Shown: piece by piece, positions 26,219-34,474 of the stretch
How positions within the stretch are numbered: the stretch's first letter is position 1
Layout of the letters: every line of letters begins with the position of its first letter
Assembly (NCBI RefSeq): GCF_008642335.1
Contig: NZ_CP029191.1
Location: forward strand, 6,510,001-6,574,000
DNA from: Streptomyces venezuelae
GTDB taxonomy: Bacteria > Actinomycetota > Actinomycetes > Streptomycetales > Streptomycetaceae
DNA length: 64,000 nucleotides
Direction: 5' to 3'
The notes under the pieces: model-generated
Database searches by the model: none
The model's input: only the letters and a program-made list of their open reading frames with translations
What the model was told of the DNA's origin: nothing
Program-made: the position numbers and the translations under genes

Positions 26219-27282
26219 GCGGCGTGCGGGTGGCGCTCATCGCGTCCGCGCGGCACCCCATCACCGAGCCGTTCGCGGGCGGCCTCGAAGCGCACACGTG
26301 GGGCCTCGCCCATGCGCTGACCCGGCGCGGACACGAGGTCGACCTGTTCGCGGCGCCCGGCTCCGACCCCGCGCTCGGCGCGTGCGAACTCCCCGTACGG
26401 CACGTCGTGCTGAGCGCGGCGGCCCGCTCGGACGCCTCCATGCCGAGCACCGCGTGGATAGAGGAGCACCACGCGTATCTGAGCCTGATGCTCGACCTGG
26501 CGCGGGACGGCGAACACCGGTTCGACGTCGTCCACAACAACAGCCTCCACTACCTGCCCGTCGCGATGGCCTCGGCCCTGCGGATCCCGGTCATCACCAC
26601 GCTCCACACGCCCCCGACCCCGTGGCTCGAGTCCGCCATCCAGAGCCACGACGTGTGCCCGGTGGTGTTCACCGCCGTCAGCCAGTACACCGCGTCGGCC
26701 TGGCACCCCGTCGTCCCCGCGGCGCGCGTCGTGCGCAACGGCATCGACACGGACTTCTGGCGCTCCGGGCCCGGCGGCAGCGATCTCGTCTGGTCGGGCC
26801 GCCTCGTCCCCGAGAAGGGCCCCCACCTGGCGATCCGGGCCGCCCGCGCGGCCGGAGTGCCGCTGAAGCTCGCGGGGCCGGTCTCCGACGAGCGGTACTA
26901 CGAGGAGGAGGTCGCGCCGCTGCTCGGCGACGGTGCGGAGTACGTCGGCCACCTCGACCGGCACGGGCTCGCCGAACTCCTCGCCCACTCGGCCGCCGCG
27001 CTGGTCACCCCCAGCTGGGACGAACCGTACGGGCTCGTCGTGGCCGAGGCGCTGGCGTGCGGCACGCCGGTCTGCGGCTTCGACCGCGGCGCCCTCGCGG
27101 AGATCCTCACGCCTGCCTGCGGGTTGCTCGCGCCGCCCGGGGACGTGGAAGCGCTCGCCGCGCTCATCCCGCGCGTCATGGAACTCGACCGCGCGGAGGC
27201 CAGGCGCCGCGCGGAACGGTTCTGTTCGCTGGGCCGCACCGCCGACGCGTACACGCGCCTGTACGAGGAGGTGGCGCGGTGA
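26215..27282 (+). CDS. Glycosyltransferase family 4 protein (second of four)
   Basis: The 355-residue GT-B enzyme has PFAGGLEAHTWGLAHALTRRGHEV near the N-terminus (in parts: PFAGGLEAHTW, GLAHALTRRGHEV), VWSGRLVPEKGPHLAIRAA in the donor domain, and the GT4 E-x7-E-like segment DEPYGLVVAEALACGTPVC. It starts at ATG 26215 inside the previous stop and overlaps the next gene in GTGA. It resembles trehalose/mannosyl GT4 enzymes but the substrate is unknown. Confidence 0.88.
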   Translation: MSGVRVALIASARHPITEPFAGGLEAHTWGLAHALTRRGHEVDLFAAPGSDPALGACELPVRHVVLSAAARSDASMPSTAWIEEHHAYLSLMLDLARDGEHRFDVVHNNSLHYLPVAMASALRIPVITTLHTPPTPWLESAIQSHDVCPVVFTAVSQYTASAWHPVVPAARVVRNGIDTDFWRSGPGGSDLVWSGRLVPEKGPHLAIRAARAAGVPLKLAGPVSDERYYEEEVAPLLGDGAEYVGHLDRHGLAELLAHSAAALVTPSWDEPYGLVVAEALACGTPVCGFDRGALAEILTPACGLLAPPGDVEALAALIPRVMELDRAEARRRAERFCSLGRTADAYTRLYEEVAR

Positions 27283-28340
27283 TCGGCTACTACGTCCACC
27301 ACCAGGGACGCGGACACCTGCACCGCGCGATTCGCATCGCGTCCCGCACGCCGGAACCGGTCACCCTCCTCTCCTCGCTGCCCCGGCCGGCCGCCTGGGC
27401 CGGTTCGTGGGTCTCCCTCCCCACGGACACCGCCGACGACCCGCTCGACCCCACGGCCCAGGGACGCCTGCACTGGGTGCCGCTGCACCACCCCGGGCAC
27501 CGCGAACGCATGGGCATCATCGCGCAGTGGATCCGCCGCGAGAGCCCGTCCCTGTTCGTGAGCGACGTGTCCGTGGAGGCGGCGGCGCTGGCCCGCCTCA
27601 TGGGGGTCCCCGTCGTCGTCACGGCCATGCGCGGCGACCGCAAGGACCCGGCCCACCGCCTCGGCTACGACCTCGCCGACGCGCTCCTGGCCCCCTGGCC
27701 GCACACGGTCCCGGAACCGGGCTGGCCACCCCACTGGCACGCCAAGACGATCCACACGGGCAGCATCTCCCGCTACGACGGACGACCTCGGCCACCGGCG
27801 GCCGCCGCCCCGGCCACCAAGGAGGTGGTGGTCATGCTCGGCGCAGGCGGCACGTACCTCACCGAGGACCACCTCCGCGAGGCACAACGGACGACGCCGG
27901 ACTGGACGTGGACGGTCCTGGGTGGCCGGGCCCCCGAGAACCGCGCGGGGGGCGGACCGGCCCCCGACGGCGGCTCCCCCTCCACCTGGCTCGATGACCC
28001 CTGGCCCATCCTGTGCCGGGCCCAGGTCGTCGTCACGCACGCCGGGCAGAACGCCGTCGCCGAGTGTGCCGCCGCACGCGTGCCCGTCGTGGTCATCCCC
28101 GAGGAGCGGCCGCACGGGGAGCAGCACGCCACCGCTCGGGCGCTGCGGGCGGCCGGGCTCGCCACCGTGCGGGAGAGCTGGCCCGCCGCCGAGGAGTGGC
28201 CCGCCCTGCTCGCCGAGGCGGCCGCCCTCCCGGACCGGTGGGAGCAGTGGTCCCACGGCGACGGCGCCGACCGCGCCGCGCGACTCCTCACCGACCTGGC
28301 CGCCCGTCCGACGAGGAGGACCGCATGCGTACCGCGGTGA
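27279..28340 (+). CDS. Glycosyltransferase with MurG/GT28-like C-terminal domain (third of four)
   Basis: The 353-residue protein begins MIGYYVHHQGRGHLHRA, like UDP-sugar transferases with an N-terminal GHG loop. It ends with the GT28-type donor motif VVTHAGQNAVAECAAARVP and EERPHGEQHATA. GTG 27279 overlaps the upstream stop. Its last 16 bp overlap the start of the next gene. Likely a cytosolic hexosyl-type transferase. Confidence 0.85.
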   Translation: MIGYYVHHQGRGHLHRAIRIASRTPEPVTLLSSLPRPAAWAGSWVSLPTDTADDPLDPTAQGRLHWVPLHHPGHRERMGIIAQWIRRESPSLFVSDVSVEAAALARLMGVPVVVTAMRGDRKDPAHRLGYDLADALLAPWPHTVPEPGWPPHWHAKTIHTGSISRYDGRPRPPAAAAPATKEVVVMLGAGGTYLTEDHLREAQRTTPDWTWTVLGGRAPENRAGGGPAPDGGSPSTWLDDPWPILCRAQVVVTHAGQNAVAECAAARVPVVVIPEERPHGEQHATARALRAAGLATVRESWPAAEEWPALLAEAAALPDRWEQWSHGDGADRAARLLTDLAARPTRRTACVPR

Positions 28341-29176
28341 TCACGCTCGCGGCGGGGCGGCACCGACATCTGCTGTTGCAGCAGGACGGGCTCGCCCGGG
28401 GAGAGCGCGTGCCCGACCATTACGTGATCGTCTCCATGGACGACCCCGACATCGAGCCGCTCACCACCGGCAGGGAGCCCGTCGCGGAAGTGGTCACGCT
28501 GCCCTTGGCCGACGGGCGGCTGCCGCTCGCCGCCGCCCGCAACGAGGGCGCGGCGCGGGCCGTGGCGCTCGGGGCGGATCTGTTGGTCTTCCTTGACGTG
28601 GACTGCGTGCCGGGGGCCACGCTCCTGGACCGTTACGTCAACGCCGCCCACGACTGGGCGCTGCTCTGCGGGACCGTCGCCTACCTGCCGCCCCCGCCGC
28701 GCGGCGGCTACCGGCTCGACGAGCTGCACAACCTCGCACAGCCCCACCCCGCACGGCCCGTCCCGGCCGACGGCGAGGTGCTGCGCGGGGGAGACCCGCA
28801 CCTGTTCTGGTCCCTGTCGTTCGCCCTGACCGCCCGCACCTGGAAACACGTCGGCGGCTTCTGCGAGGACTACACCGGCTACGGCGGCGAGGACACCGAC
28901 TTCGCCGCCACCGCGGCCCACCGGGGCGTCGACCTGTGGTGGGTGGGCGGCGCCCCCGCCTACCACCAGCACCACCCCACCCACCAGCCGCCCGTCCAGC
29001 ACATCGACGACATCCTGCGCAACGGAGCGATCTACAAGCGCCGTTGGGGCAGCTGGCCGATGGAGGGCTGGCTGCGCGCGTTCGAGGCGCGGGGCCTCGC
29101 CGTGTACGACCACGCGGCGGACGCGTGGCGCAAGGCCGAACCGGAGACGCTGCTCAGGGCTCCGTCCGCTCCCTGA
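28325..29176 (+). CDS. Glycosyltransferase family 2 / galactosyltransferase-like (fourth of four)
   Basis: The 283-residue GT-A protein has the metal-binding DxD in VFLDVDCVPGATLL and a Glyco_transf_7C-type GYGGEDTDF motif, which places the catalytic acid. ATG 28325 lies inside the previous gene behind GAGGAGG, so translation is coupled. Its 3' end overlaps that of the convergent ligase gene by 23 bp. Cytoplasmic; substrate unknown. Confidence 0.87.
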   Translation: MRTAVITLAAGRHRHLLLQQDGLARGERVPDHYVIVSMDDPDIEPLTTGREPVAEVVTLPLADGRLPLAAARNEGAARAVALGADLLVFLDVDCVPGATLLDRYVNAAHDWALLCGTVAYLPPPPRGGYRLDELHNLAQPHPARPVPADGEVLRGGDPHLFWSLSFALTARTWKHVGGFCEDYTGYGGEDTDFAATAAHRGVDLWWVGGAPAYHQHHPTHQPPVQHIDDILRNGAIYKRRWGSWPMEGWLRAFEARGLAVYDHAADAWRKAEPETLLRAPSAP

Positions 29177-30176
29177 CGACGTCGGCCGGGTCCTTGTCGT
29201 CGCGCAGCCCCTGGTAGCGGGGGTGACGGAGCATGCCGTCGCGCGTCCACTCCGAGAAGGCGATCTGCGCGACGAGCCGCGGCCGCACCCACCGGGCGGC
29301 GCGTTCCGCGACCCGTCCCTCGAACGGCGACGTGTCCACCAGGAGTCCGTCGAGTTCGCGGCGCAGGGCGAGCAGCGTCCTGTGGTCGAAGCCCGTGCCG
29401 ACCTTGCCCGCGTACCGCAGCAGCCCGTCGGCGGCTTCGTCGTGGTAGCCGAGCAGCAGCGCGCCGATGCCGACCCGGCTGCCCGCGGGCTCGGTGAAGC
29501 CGCCCACCACGAACTCCTGCCCCCGGGAGCACTTCAGCTTGAGCCAGTCGTCCGAGCGGCGCCCCTGATAGGTGCTGTCGGCCCGCTTGGCGATCAGCCC
29601 CTCCCAGCCGCGCCGGCACGCGTCGGCGAGGAGTTCGGGGCCGCCCGCGTTGCGGTGGGCGCTGAAGCGCAGCGGCGCGGCGAACGTGACCGAGCGGCGC
29701 AGCAGGGACTTGCGGGTGCGCAGCGGCAGCCGCCGTACGTCCGTGCCGTCCAGGCGCAGCAGGTCGAAGACGTAGTAGGTCACGGCGACCTTGCTGGCCG
29801 CGACGTCGGCGGGCCGGGTGAGGCCCATGCGCTGCTGGAGCCGCGCGAAGTCGGTGCGCCCGTGCGCGTACGCGACGATCTCGCCGTCGACGGTGAAGTC
29901 CGCGCACTCCTGCGCGGCGAGCGCCTCGACGATCTCCGGGTACGTGGCGTCGAGCCGCCGCCCGGACCGGGACCGGAGCGTCACCCGCCCGTTCTCGCGG
30001 ACGGCGAGGACGCGGATGCCGTCCAGCTTCCTCTCGAAGACCCAGCCCTGCGGGAAGTCACGCCGGTCGGTGAGCGTCGCCAGCATCGGCGACGCCGCGA
30101 GCTCTACGCCCGGCGCGGCCTCGCGCGTGCGGCCCGCCAAGTCCGGCGGCAGCGCCTCCAGCGCGCTCCGTGCCAC
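29154..30176 (-). CDS. ATP-dependent DNA ligase (LigD ligase-domain type)
   Basis: The 340-residue stand-alone ligase has the nucleotidyl-lysine motif FERKLDGIR (K about 50), GEIVAY, VFDLLRLDG, KRADSTYQGRRSDDWLKLKC (motifs IV-V), and a C-terminal OB fold ending VRPRLVAQIAFSEWT. It corresponds to the LIG part of LigD used in bacterial non-homologous end joining. The GTG at 30176 begins 5 nt after the stop of the phosphoesterase gene, so the two are an operon. Confidence 0.9.
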   Translation of the reverse strand: MARSALEALPPDLAGRTREAAPGVELAASPMLATLTDRRDFPQGWVFERKLDGIRVLAVRENGRVTLRSRSGRRLDATYPEIVEALAAQECADFTVDGEIVAYAHGRTDFARLQQRMGLTRPADVAASKVAVTYYVFDLLRLDGTDVRRLPLRTRKSLLRRSVTFAAPLRFSAHRNAGGPELLADACRRGWEGLIAKRADSTYQGRRSDDWLKLKCSRGQEFVVGGFTEPAGSRVGIGALLLGYHDEAADGLLRYAGKVGTGFDHRTLLALRRELDGLLVDTSPFEGRVAERAARWVRPRLVAQIAFSEWTRDGMLRHPRYQGLRDDKDPADVVRERTEP

Positions 30177-30181
30177 GGCGG

Positions 30182-30874
30182 TCAGCCCTGCTCGGCGATC
30201 TGGCGCAGCGTACGTCCGCTGCGGGCCGAGCGGGCGCGCCGGGGATCGGGGGTGCCGCCGCCCGAGTGGTGCCCGGTCCGGACGAGCAGCCAGGTCGGCT
30301 TCGCGCCGCCGCCGGACGAGGCGTCCTGCTCCTCGCGCCCGTGGAAGCGGGTCAGCGCGTACTGCCCCCGCAGCTTCTCGCCGTGCAGCTCGAACGTGGC
30401 GTGCCCCTTCTCCAGGGCCTGCGCGAACGGCACGGGACGGTGCCGCTTGTCGTGGCTCGTGGGCCGGTACGTGCCGCGGTCCCAGACCATGACGGTCCCG
30501 CCGCCGTACTCGCCCTCGGGGATCACGCCCTCGTACTCCCGGTAGTCCAGGGGGTGGTCCTCGGTGGGGATGGCAAGCCGCTTGTCCTGCGGGTTTGTGG
30601 AGGGGCCCTTGGGGACCGACCACGACTTGAGGACGCCGTCGACCTCGAGACGGAAGTCGAAGTGCATCGTGCTCGCGTCGTGGATCTGCACGACGAACGA
30701 GGGCTCGTCTTCGGGGACCGGCCCGTCGGAGTCCCGGGCCGCGGGCTCGCCGCCGGGCTCGGCGGTTCTGTCGAAGTGCCGCTTGTCGCGGTAGGTCCGC
30801 AGAGCGTCCGGCTCGCTCTTCCCGCTCTTCCCGCTCTTCCCGTCCTTTTCGTTCTTCGCGTTCTTCTCGCTCAC
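30182..30874 (-). CDS. LigD-type 3'-phosphoesterase domain protein
   Basis: The 230-residue protein carries the LigD PE domain: RHFDRTAEP, VVQIHDASTMHFDFRLEVDG with the metal/catalytic His residues, KSWSVPKGPS, and YEGVIPEGEYGGGTVMVWDRG (in parts). PE trims 3'-phosphate/ribose ends before ligation. Its N-terminus is a Lys/Gly/Ser-rich tail with KSG repeats. No polymerase domain or Ku is encoded in the window, so this is a split LigD with POL elsewhere or absent. It is divergent from the MEDS regulator. Confidence 0.9.
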   Translation of the reverse strand: MSEKNAKNEKDGKSGKSGKSEPDALRTYRDKRHFDRTAEPGGEPAARDSDGPVPEDEPSFVVQIHDASTMHFDFRLEVDGVLKSWSVPKGPSTNPQDKRLAIPTEDHPLDYREYEGVIPEGEYGGGTVMVWDRGTYRPTSHDKRHRPVPFAQALEKGHATFELHGEKLRGQYALTRFHGREEQDASSGGGAKPTWLLVRTGHHSGGGTPDPRRARSARSGRTLRQIAEQG

Positions 30875-31089
30875 CTCGACTCCCTTCCGCGCCCTCTGTG
30901 CTCGGTTTCGGCCAGGTTATGCACGCCCCGCCCCACCCGCACGGCAAGCGCCCGCGGCTGTGGCACGGGCCATGGGCGGCTTTGTTCCACTTCAACTCGC
31001 CGTGGGTTCGAGCCACGTGGGGGATAATGGGCCACCCGCCCGCCGGAGCCGCTCCGGCCCGAGCCGCCGGCAAGCGAGGTGTCCGCCGC

Positions 31090-32025
31090 ATGAGTGCCCC
31101 GACCCAGACCGAGTCCTTCGTCCACCCGGCGCTGTTCTACCGTGGCGCGGAGGAGTACCTGGCGGGCACCGTGCCGTTCGTCCGAAAGGGGCTCGACGCG
31201 GGCGAGGCGGTGGCCGTGGCGGTCCCCGCCGCCAATCTGGAACTCATCAGGGACGCGCTCGGGGAACGGGCGGGACAGGTGCGGCTGCTCGACATGGAGC
31301 AGGCGGGACGCAACCCCGGCCGGATCATCCCGCGCGTGCTGCGGGCCTTCGCCGACGCCCACCCCGGCCGGCGGGCCCGCATCATCGGCGAACCCATCTG
31401 GGCCGCGCGCACCCCCACGGAGTACCCCGCCTGCGCGCAGCACGAGGCACTGATCAACCTGGCGTTCCAGGGCCGTGAAGCAACGATTCTCTGCCCCTAC
31501 GACGAGGCGGGCCTCGCGGAGACGGTCCTCGCCGACGCCCACGCCACCCACCCCACCGTCATCCGCGCGGGCCGGACGGACCCGAGCGCCGCCTACGCGC
31601 CCGACGCGGTCGTCTCCCGCTACAACCAGCCCCTGATGGCCCCCGACGACGTGCCGCAGGCGGCGTACGCGCGGCAGTCGCTGTCCGACGTACGGCATCT
31701 CGCCCTCCTGCGCGCCAGCGAGCTCGGCATGCCCGAGGCCCGGCTGCAGGACTTCGCCCTGGTCGTCTCCGAGCTGACGACCAACAGCGTGGTGCACGGC
31801 GGCGGCTCGGGCGCGCTGCGGGTCTGGGCCGAGGACGGCCACATCGTCTGCGAGGTGCGGGACGCGGGCGTCGTCACCGACCCGCTCGCGGGCCGCCGTT
31901 CCCCGGCCAAGGACCAGTTCGGGGGGCGCGGCCTCCTCATGGTGCACGTCCTCACCGACCTCGTCCGCGTCCACACCGACCCGGTCCTCGGCACGACCAC
32001 CCACTGCTACTTCCAGTGCTCGTGA
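31090..32025 (+). CDS. MEDS-domain / HATPase anti-sigma-type regulator
   Basis: The 311-residue protein has an N-terminal MEDS sensory domain (HPALFYRGAEEYLAGTVPFV ... LLDMEQAGRNPGRIIP) and a C-terminal serine-kinase-like HATPase_c_2 domain (FALVVSELTTNSVVHGGGSG ... GGRGLLMVHVLTDLV) of the RsbW/SpoIIAB type. Such proteins sense a signal and control an anti-anti-sigma partner by phosphorylation. ATG 31090 follows GAGGTG with wide spacing. The partner could be any STAS protein in the genome. Confidence 0.87.
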   Translation: MSAPTQTESFVHPALFYRGAEEYLAGTVPFVRKGLDAGEAVAVAVPAANLELIRDALGERAGQVRLLDMEQAGRNPGRIIPRVLRAFADAHPGRRARIIGEPIWAARTPTEYPACAQHEALINLAFQGREATILCPYDEAGLAETVLADAHATHPTVIRAGRTDPSAAYAPDAVVSRYNQPLMAPDDVPQAAYARQSLSDVRHLALLRASELGMPEARLQDFALVVSELTTNSVVHGGGSGALRVWAEDGHIVCEVRDAGVVTDPLAGRRSPAKDQFGGRGLLMVHVLTDLVRVHTDPVLGTTTHCYFQCS

Positions 32026-32026
32026 T

Positions 32027-32045
32027 CGTCAGGACTCCGTCAGGA
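32027..32045. promoter_or_regulatory. 11-bp-phased direct repeat upstream of the permease gene
   Basis: CGTCAGGA occurs at 32027-32034 and again at 32038-32045, exactly 11 bp apart, that is one helical turn. Direct repeats with 11-bp phasing are typical for OmpR/PhoB-family response regulators. The first copy overlaps nothing coding apart from lying 1-2 bp beyond the MEDS gene stop. Function is inference. Confidence 0.3.
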
Positions 32046-32063
32046 ACGAGCACCGCGGCATGA

Positions 32064-32110
32064 AGGGTCCGTAAGGGACGCGCCGTGCGCGTCGCCCGGG
32101 GACGGACCCT
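32064..32110 (+). promoter_or_regulatory. Nested stem-loop leader of the APC permease gene
   Basis: AGGGTCCGT (32064-32072) pairs perfectly with ACGGACCCT (32102-32110). Inside it GACGCGC (32077-32083) pairs with GCGCGTC (32087-32093) around CGT. The outer stem ends 6 nt before the ATG and would mask the ribosome-binding region. It does not match a riboswitch class I can recognise. Confidence 0.45.
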
Positions 32111-32116
32111 GGGCGC

Positions 32117-33958
32117 ATGTCCATCCTGACCACGAGGTCCGCCGCCGCCGAGAGCGCTGAGGCGCGCCCGGACCCCGGCGAGAAACACCGGCTCACCGCC
32201 CTGACCGGCCTCGCCGCACTCTCCCTCGACGCCCTGGCGTCCGTGGCGTACGGGCCCGAGGCGATCGTCCTCGTGCTCGCCGCGGCCGGCGGCCACGGCC
32301 TCGGCTTCACCCTCCCCGTCACCCTCGCCATCGCGGGCCTGCTTGCCGTGCTCGTCGCCTCCTACCGGCAGGTGATCGCCGCGTTCCCGGACGGCGGCGG
32401 CTCCTACGCCGTGGCCAAGCGGCATCTGGGACGCCGCACGAGCCTCGTCGCCGCGGCCTCCCTCGTCCTCGACTACGTCCTGAACGTCGCCGTCGCCGTC
32501 ACCGCCGGGGTCGCCGCGCTGACGTCCGCGTTCCCCGGGCTGTACGGCGACCGGCTGGTGATCTGCCTCGCGGTGCTCGCCCTGATCACGGCGGTGAACC
32601 TGCGCGGCATCGTCGAGTCCGCGAAGGTGTTCATCGTCCCGACCGCCGTGTTCGTCGTCGCGATCTTCACCCTGATCGCGGTCGGCCTCTTCCGCGAAGG
32701 ACCGGTCTCGACCGCCGCCGCCGACGGGCACGCCTCCGTCGTCGCCGACAACGCCACGACGGTCGGCGCCCTCCTCCTGCTCAAGGCCTTCGCGTCCGGC
32801 TGCTCGGCGCTGACCGGCGTCGAGGCCATCGCGAACGCCGTGCCCTCCTTCCGCGAACCGAGGGCGAGGCGCGCCCAGCACGCGGAGGCCGCCCTCGGCG
32901 CGCTGCTCGGCGCGATGCTCATCGGGCTCGCCGTGCTCATCTCCCGCTTCGCGCTGCGGCCCGCCGACGGCGTCACCGTCCTCGCCCAGCTCGCGGACGC
33001 CTCCCTCGGCCACAACTGGGCCTTCTACGTCGTCCAGTTCGCCACGATGGTGCTGCTGGCGCTCTCCGCCAACACCTCCTTCGGCGGCCTGCCCGTCCTG
33101 CTCGAACTGCTCGCCCGCGACAACTTCGTGCCGCACGTCTTCGCCCTGAAGGCCGACCGCCAGGTGCACCGGCACGGCGTGCTCGCGCTCGCCGCCGTCT
33201 CCGCCGCGCTGCTCCTCTTCTCCGGCGGCGACACCAACACCCTCGTGCCACTGTTCGCGATCGGCGTCTTCGTCGGCTTCACCGTCGCGCAGACCGGCAT
33301 GGTGCTGCACTGGCGGCGCGAGCGCGGCACGAACTGGCGCGGCAGAGCACTGCTCAACGGCGCGGGCGCACTCCTCACCGGCGTCGGCGCGGTCGTCGTG
33401 ACCGCCACCAAGTTCCACGACGGCGCCTGGCTGATCGTGATCGCGCTGCCGCTGCTCGTGCTCGCCTTCGAGACCGTCCACCGCGCCTACACGCGCATCG
33501 GGGAACGGCTCGGCATCGGACGCGTTCCCGAACCCCCGTGCCGCGCACGCTCGTTGGTGGTCGTCCCGGTCGTCGGCCTGTCGAGGCTGACCTGCGAGGC
33601 GCTGAACACGGCGGTCTCGCTCGGCGACGAGGTGCGCGCGGTGACCGTGACGTACGACGAGCCCGCCGACCGCGAGACGGCCGCCGCGCTGCGCCGCGAC
33701 TGGGAGCTGTGGAACCCCGGCGTCGACCTCGTCGAGATCCCCTCCGCGCACCGCACCGTAGGCGGTCCCGTGGCGGCGTACGTCAGGAAGGTCCACGAGA
33801 CCCACCCGGGCGTCCGGGTCACCGTCCTGATCCCCGAGACCGAACCGGCGCGCCGCTGGCAGCGGATCCTGCAGAACCGGCGCGGGGCGGTCGTCGCCCG
33901 TGCTGTGCGCAGAAACACGGACGCGGCGATCTGTCGCCTCAGGTTCCGTCTGACCTGA
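32117..33958 (+). CDS. APC-superfamily permease, KimA-like (possible K+ importer)
   Basis: The 613-residue protein has about 12 helices beginning LAALSLDALASVAYGPEAIVL and continuing with FPDGGGSYAVAKRHLG, the APC helix-1/2 signature. A cytoplasmic C-terminal domain of about 130 residues follows (VVVPVVGLSRLTCEALNTAVS ... VTVLIPETEPARRW, in parts). This plan, with a soluble UspA-like tail, fits KimA/YdaO potassium importers regulated by c-di-AMP, but amino acid transport cannot be excluded. ATG 32117 sits right behind a nested hairpin leader. Confidence 0.85.
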   Translation: MSILTTRSAAAESAEARPDPGEKHRLTALTGLAALSLDALASVAYGPEAIVLVLAAAGGHGLGFTLPVTLAIAGLLAVLVASYRQVIAAFPDGGGSYAVAKRHLGRRTSLVAAASLVLDYVLNVAVAVTAGVAALTSAFPGLYGDRLVICLAVLALITAVNLRGIVESAKVFIVPTAVFVVAIFTLIAVGLFREGPVSTAAADGHASVVADNATTVGALLLLKAFASGCSALTGVEAIANAVPSFREPRARRAQHAEAALGALLGAMLIGLAVLISRFALRPADGVTVLAQLADASLGHNWAFYVVQFATMVLLALSANTSFGGLPVLLELLARDNFVPHVFALKADRQVHRHGVLALAAVSAALLLFSGGDTNTLVPLFAIGVFVGFTVAQTGMVLHWRRERGTNWRGRALLNGAGALLTGVGAVVVTATKFHDGAWLIVIALPLLVLAFETVHRAYTRIGERLGIGRVPEPPCRARSLVVVPVVGLSRLTCEALNTAVSLGDEVRAVTVTYDEPADRETAAALRRDWELWNPGVDLVEIPSAHRTVGGPVAAYVRKVHETHPGVRVTVLIPETEPARRWQRILQNRRGAVVARAVRRNTDAAICRLRFRLT

Positions 33959-34037
33959 TCTGCCCGGACCCCTCTGGGCCGGTCTGCGCCTTTTCGCCCC
34001 GACTGGCCTCCCTGATCGTCCTGTTGCCCCGGGCCGT

Positions 34038-34093
34038 GGGTCCCCGAGTAGGGTCGGGGACCCCCACATACAAAGAGCCGCGCGTGGCGCGGC
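34038..34093. terminator. Two adjacent perfect hairpins before the polysaccharide operon
   Basis: GGGTCCCCGA (34038-34047) and TCGGGGACCC (34054-34063) make a 10-bp stem. GCCGCGC (34077-34083) and GCGCGGC (34087-34093) make a 7-bp stem 14 nt further on. They lie between the permease stop and the small membrane protein start. The first may terminate the permease transcript; the second lies close to the ribosome site CAGGAG. Confidence 0.5.
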
Positions 34094-34111
34094 CGCAGAT
34101 CAGGAGCACCA

Positions 34112-34474
34112 GTGCAAGGCACCCCCCACATAGCCGGCACACCGCACACGGCGCGCGCGGCGCCGGTGACGCGACGTCCCGAAGCCGCCGCCGAGCCACA
34201 ACTGCCCGTCTTCATCGACGAGTCGGGACTGCGCAGACGCGCGCTGCAGGGCATGGCGCTGCTCGTCGGCTGCGCCTGCCTCGGCTATCTGCTGTTCGTC
34301 GGATCGCTGGCCGACGGCCTCCGCGAGCCCGTCGGCACGCACCCGCCGAGCACGAACGGGACGAGTACGTCCACGGGCGCAGGGACGAGTGCGCGCCACG
34401 GCGACGGCGGCGACCGCCACCGGCCGCCCACCGGCAGATCCGGCGCAGTGCCGGCCGGAGGCGCGGCGCAGTGA
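34112..34474 (+). CDS. Small single-pass membrane protein at head of polysaccharide operon
   Basis: The 120-residue protein has a short N-terminal cytoplasmic part, one helix (ALLVGCACLGYLLFVGSL, about 47-64) and a Ser/Thr/Gly-rich outer tail. No domain is recognised. GTG 34112 follows CAGGAG by 5 nt. It overlaps the synthase gene in GTGA and is probably a coupled accessory subunit. Confidence 0.72.
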   Translation: MQGTPHIAGTPHTARAAPVTRRPEAAAEPQLPVFIDESGLRRRALQGMALLVGCACLGYLLFVGSLADGLREPVGTHPPSTNGTSTSTGAGTSARHGDGGDRHRPPTGRSGAVPAGGAAQ

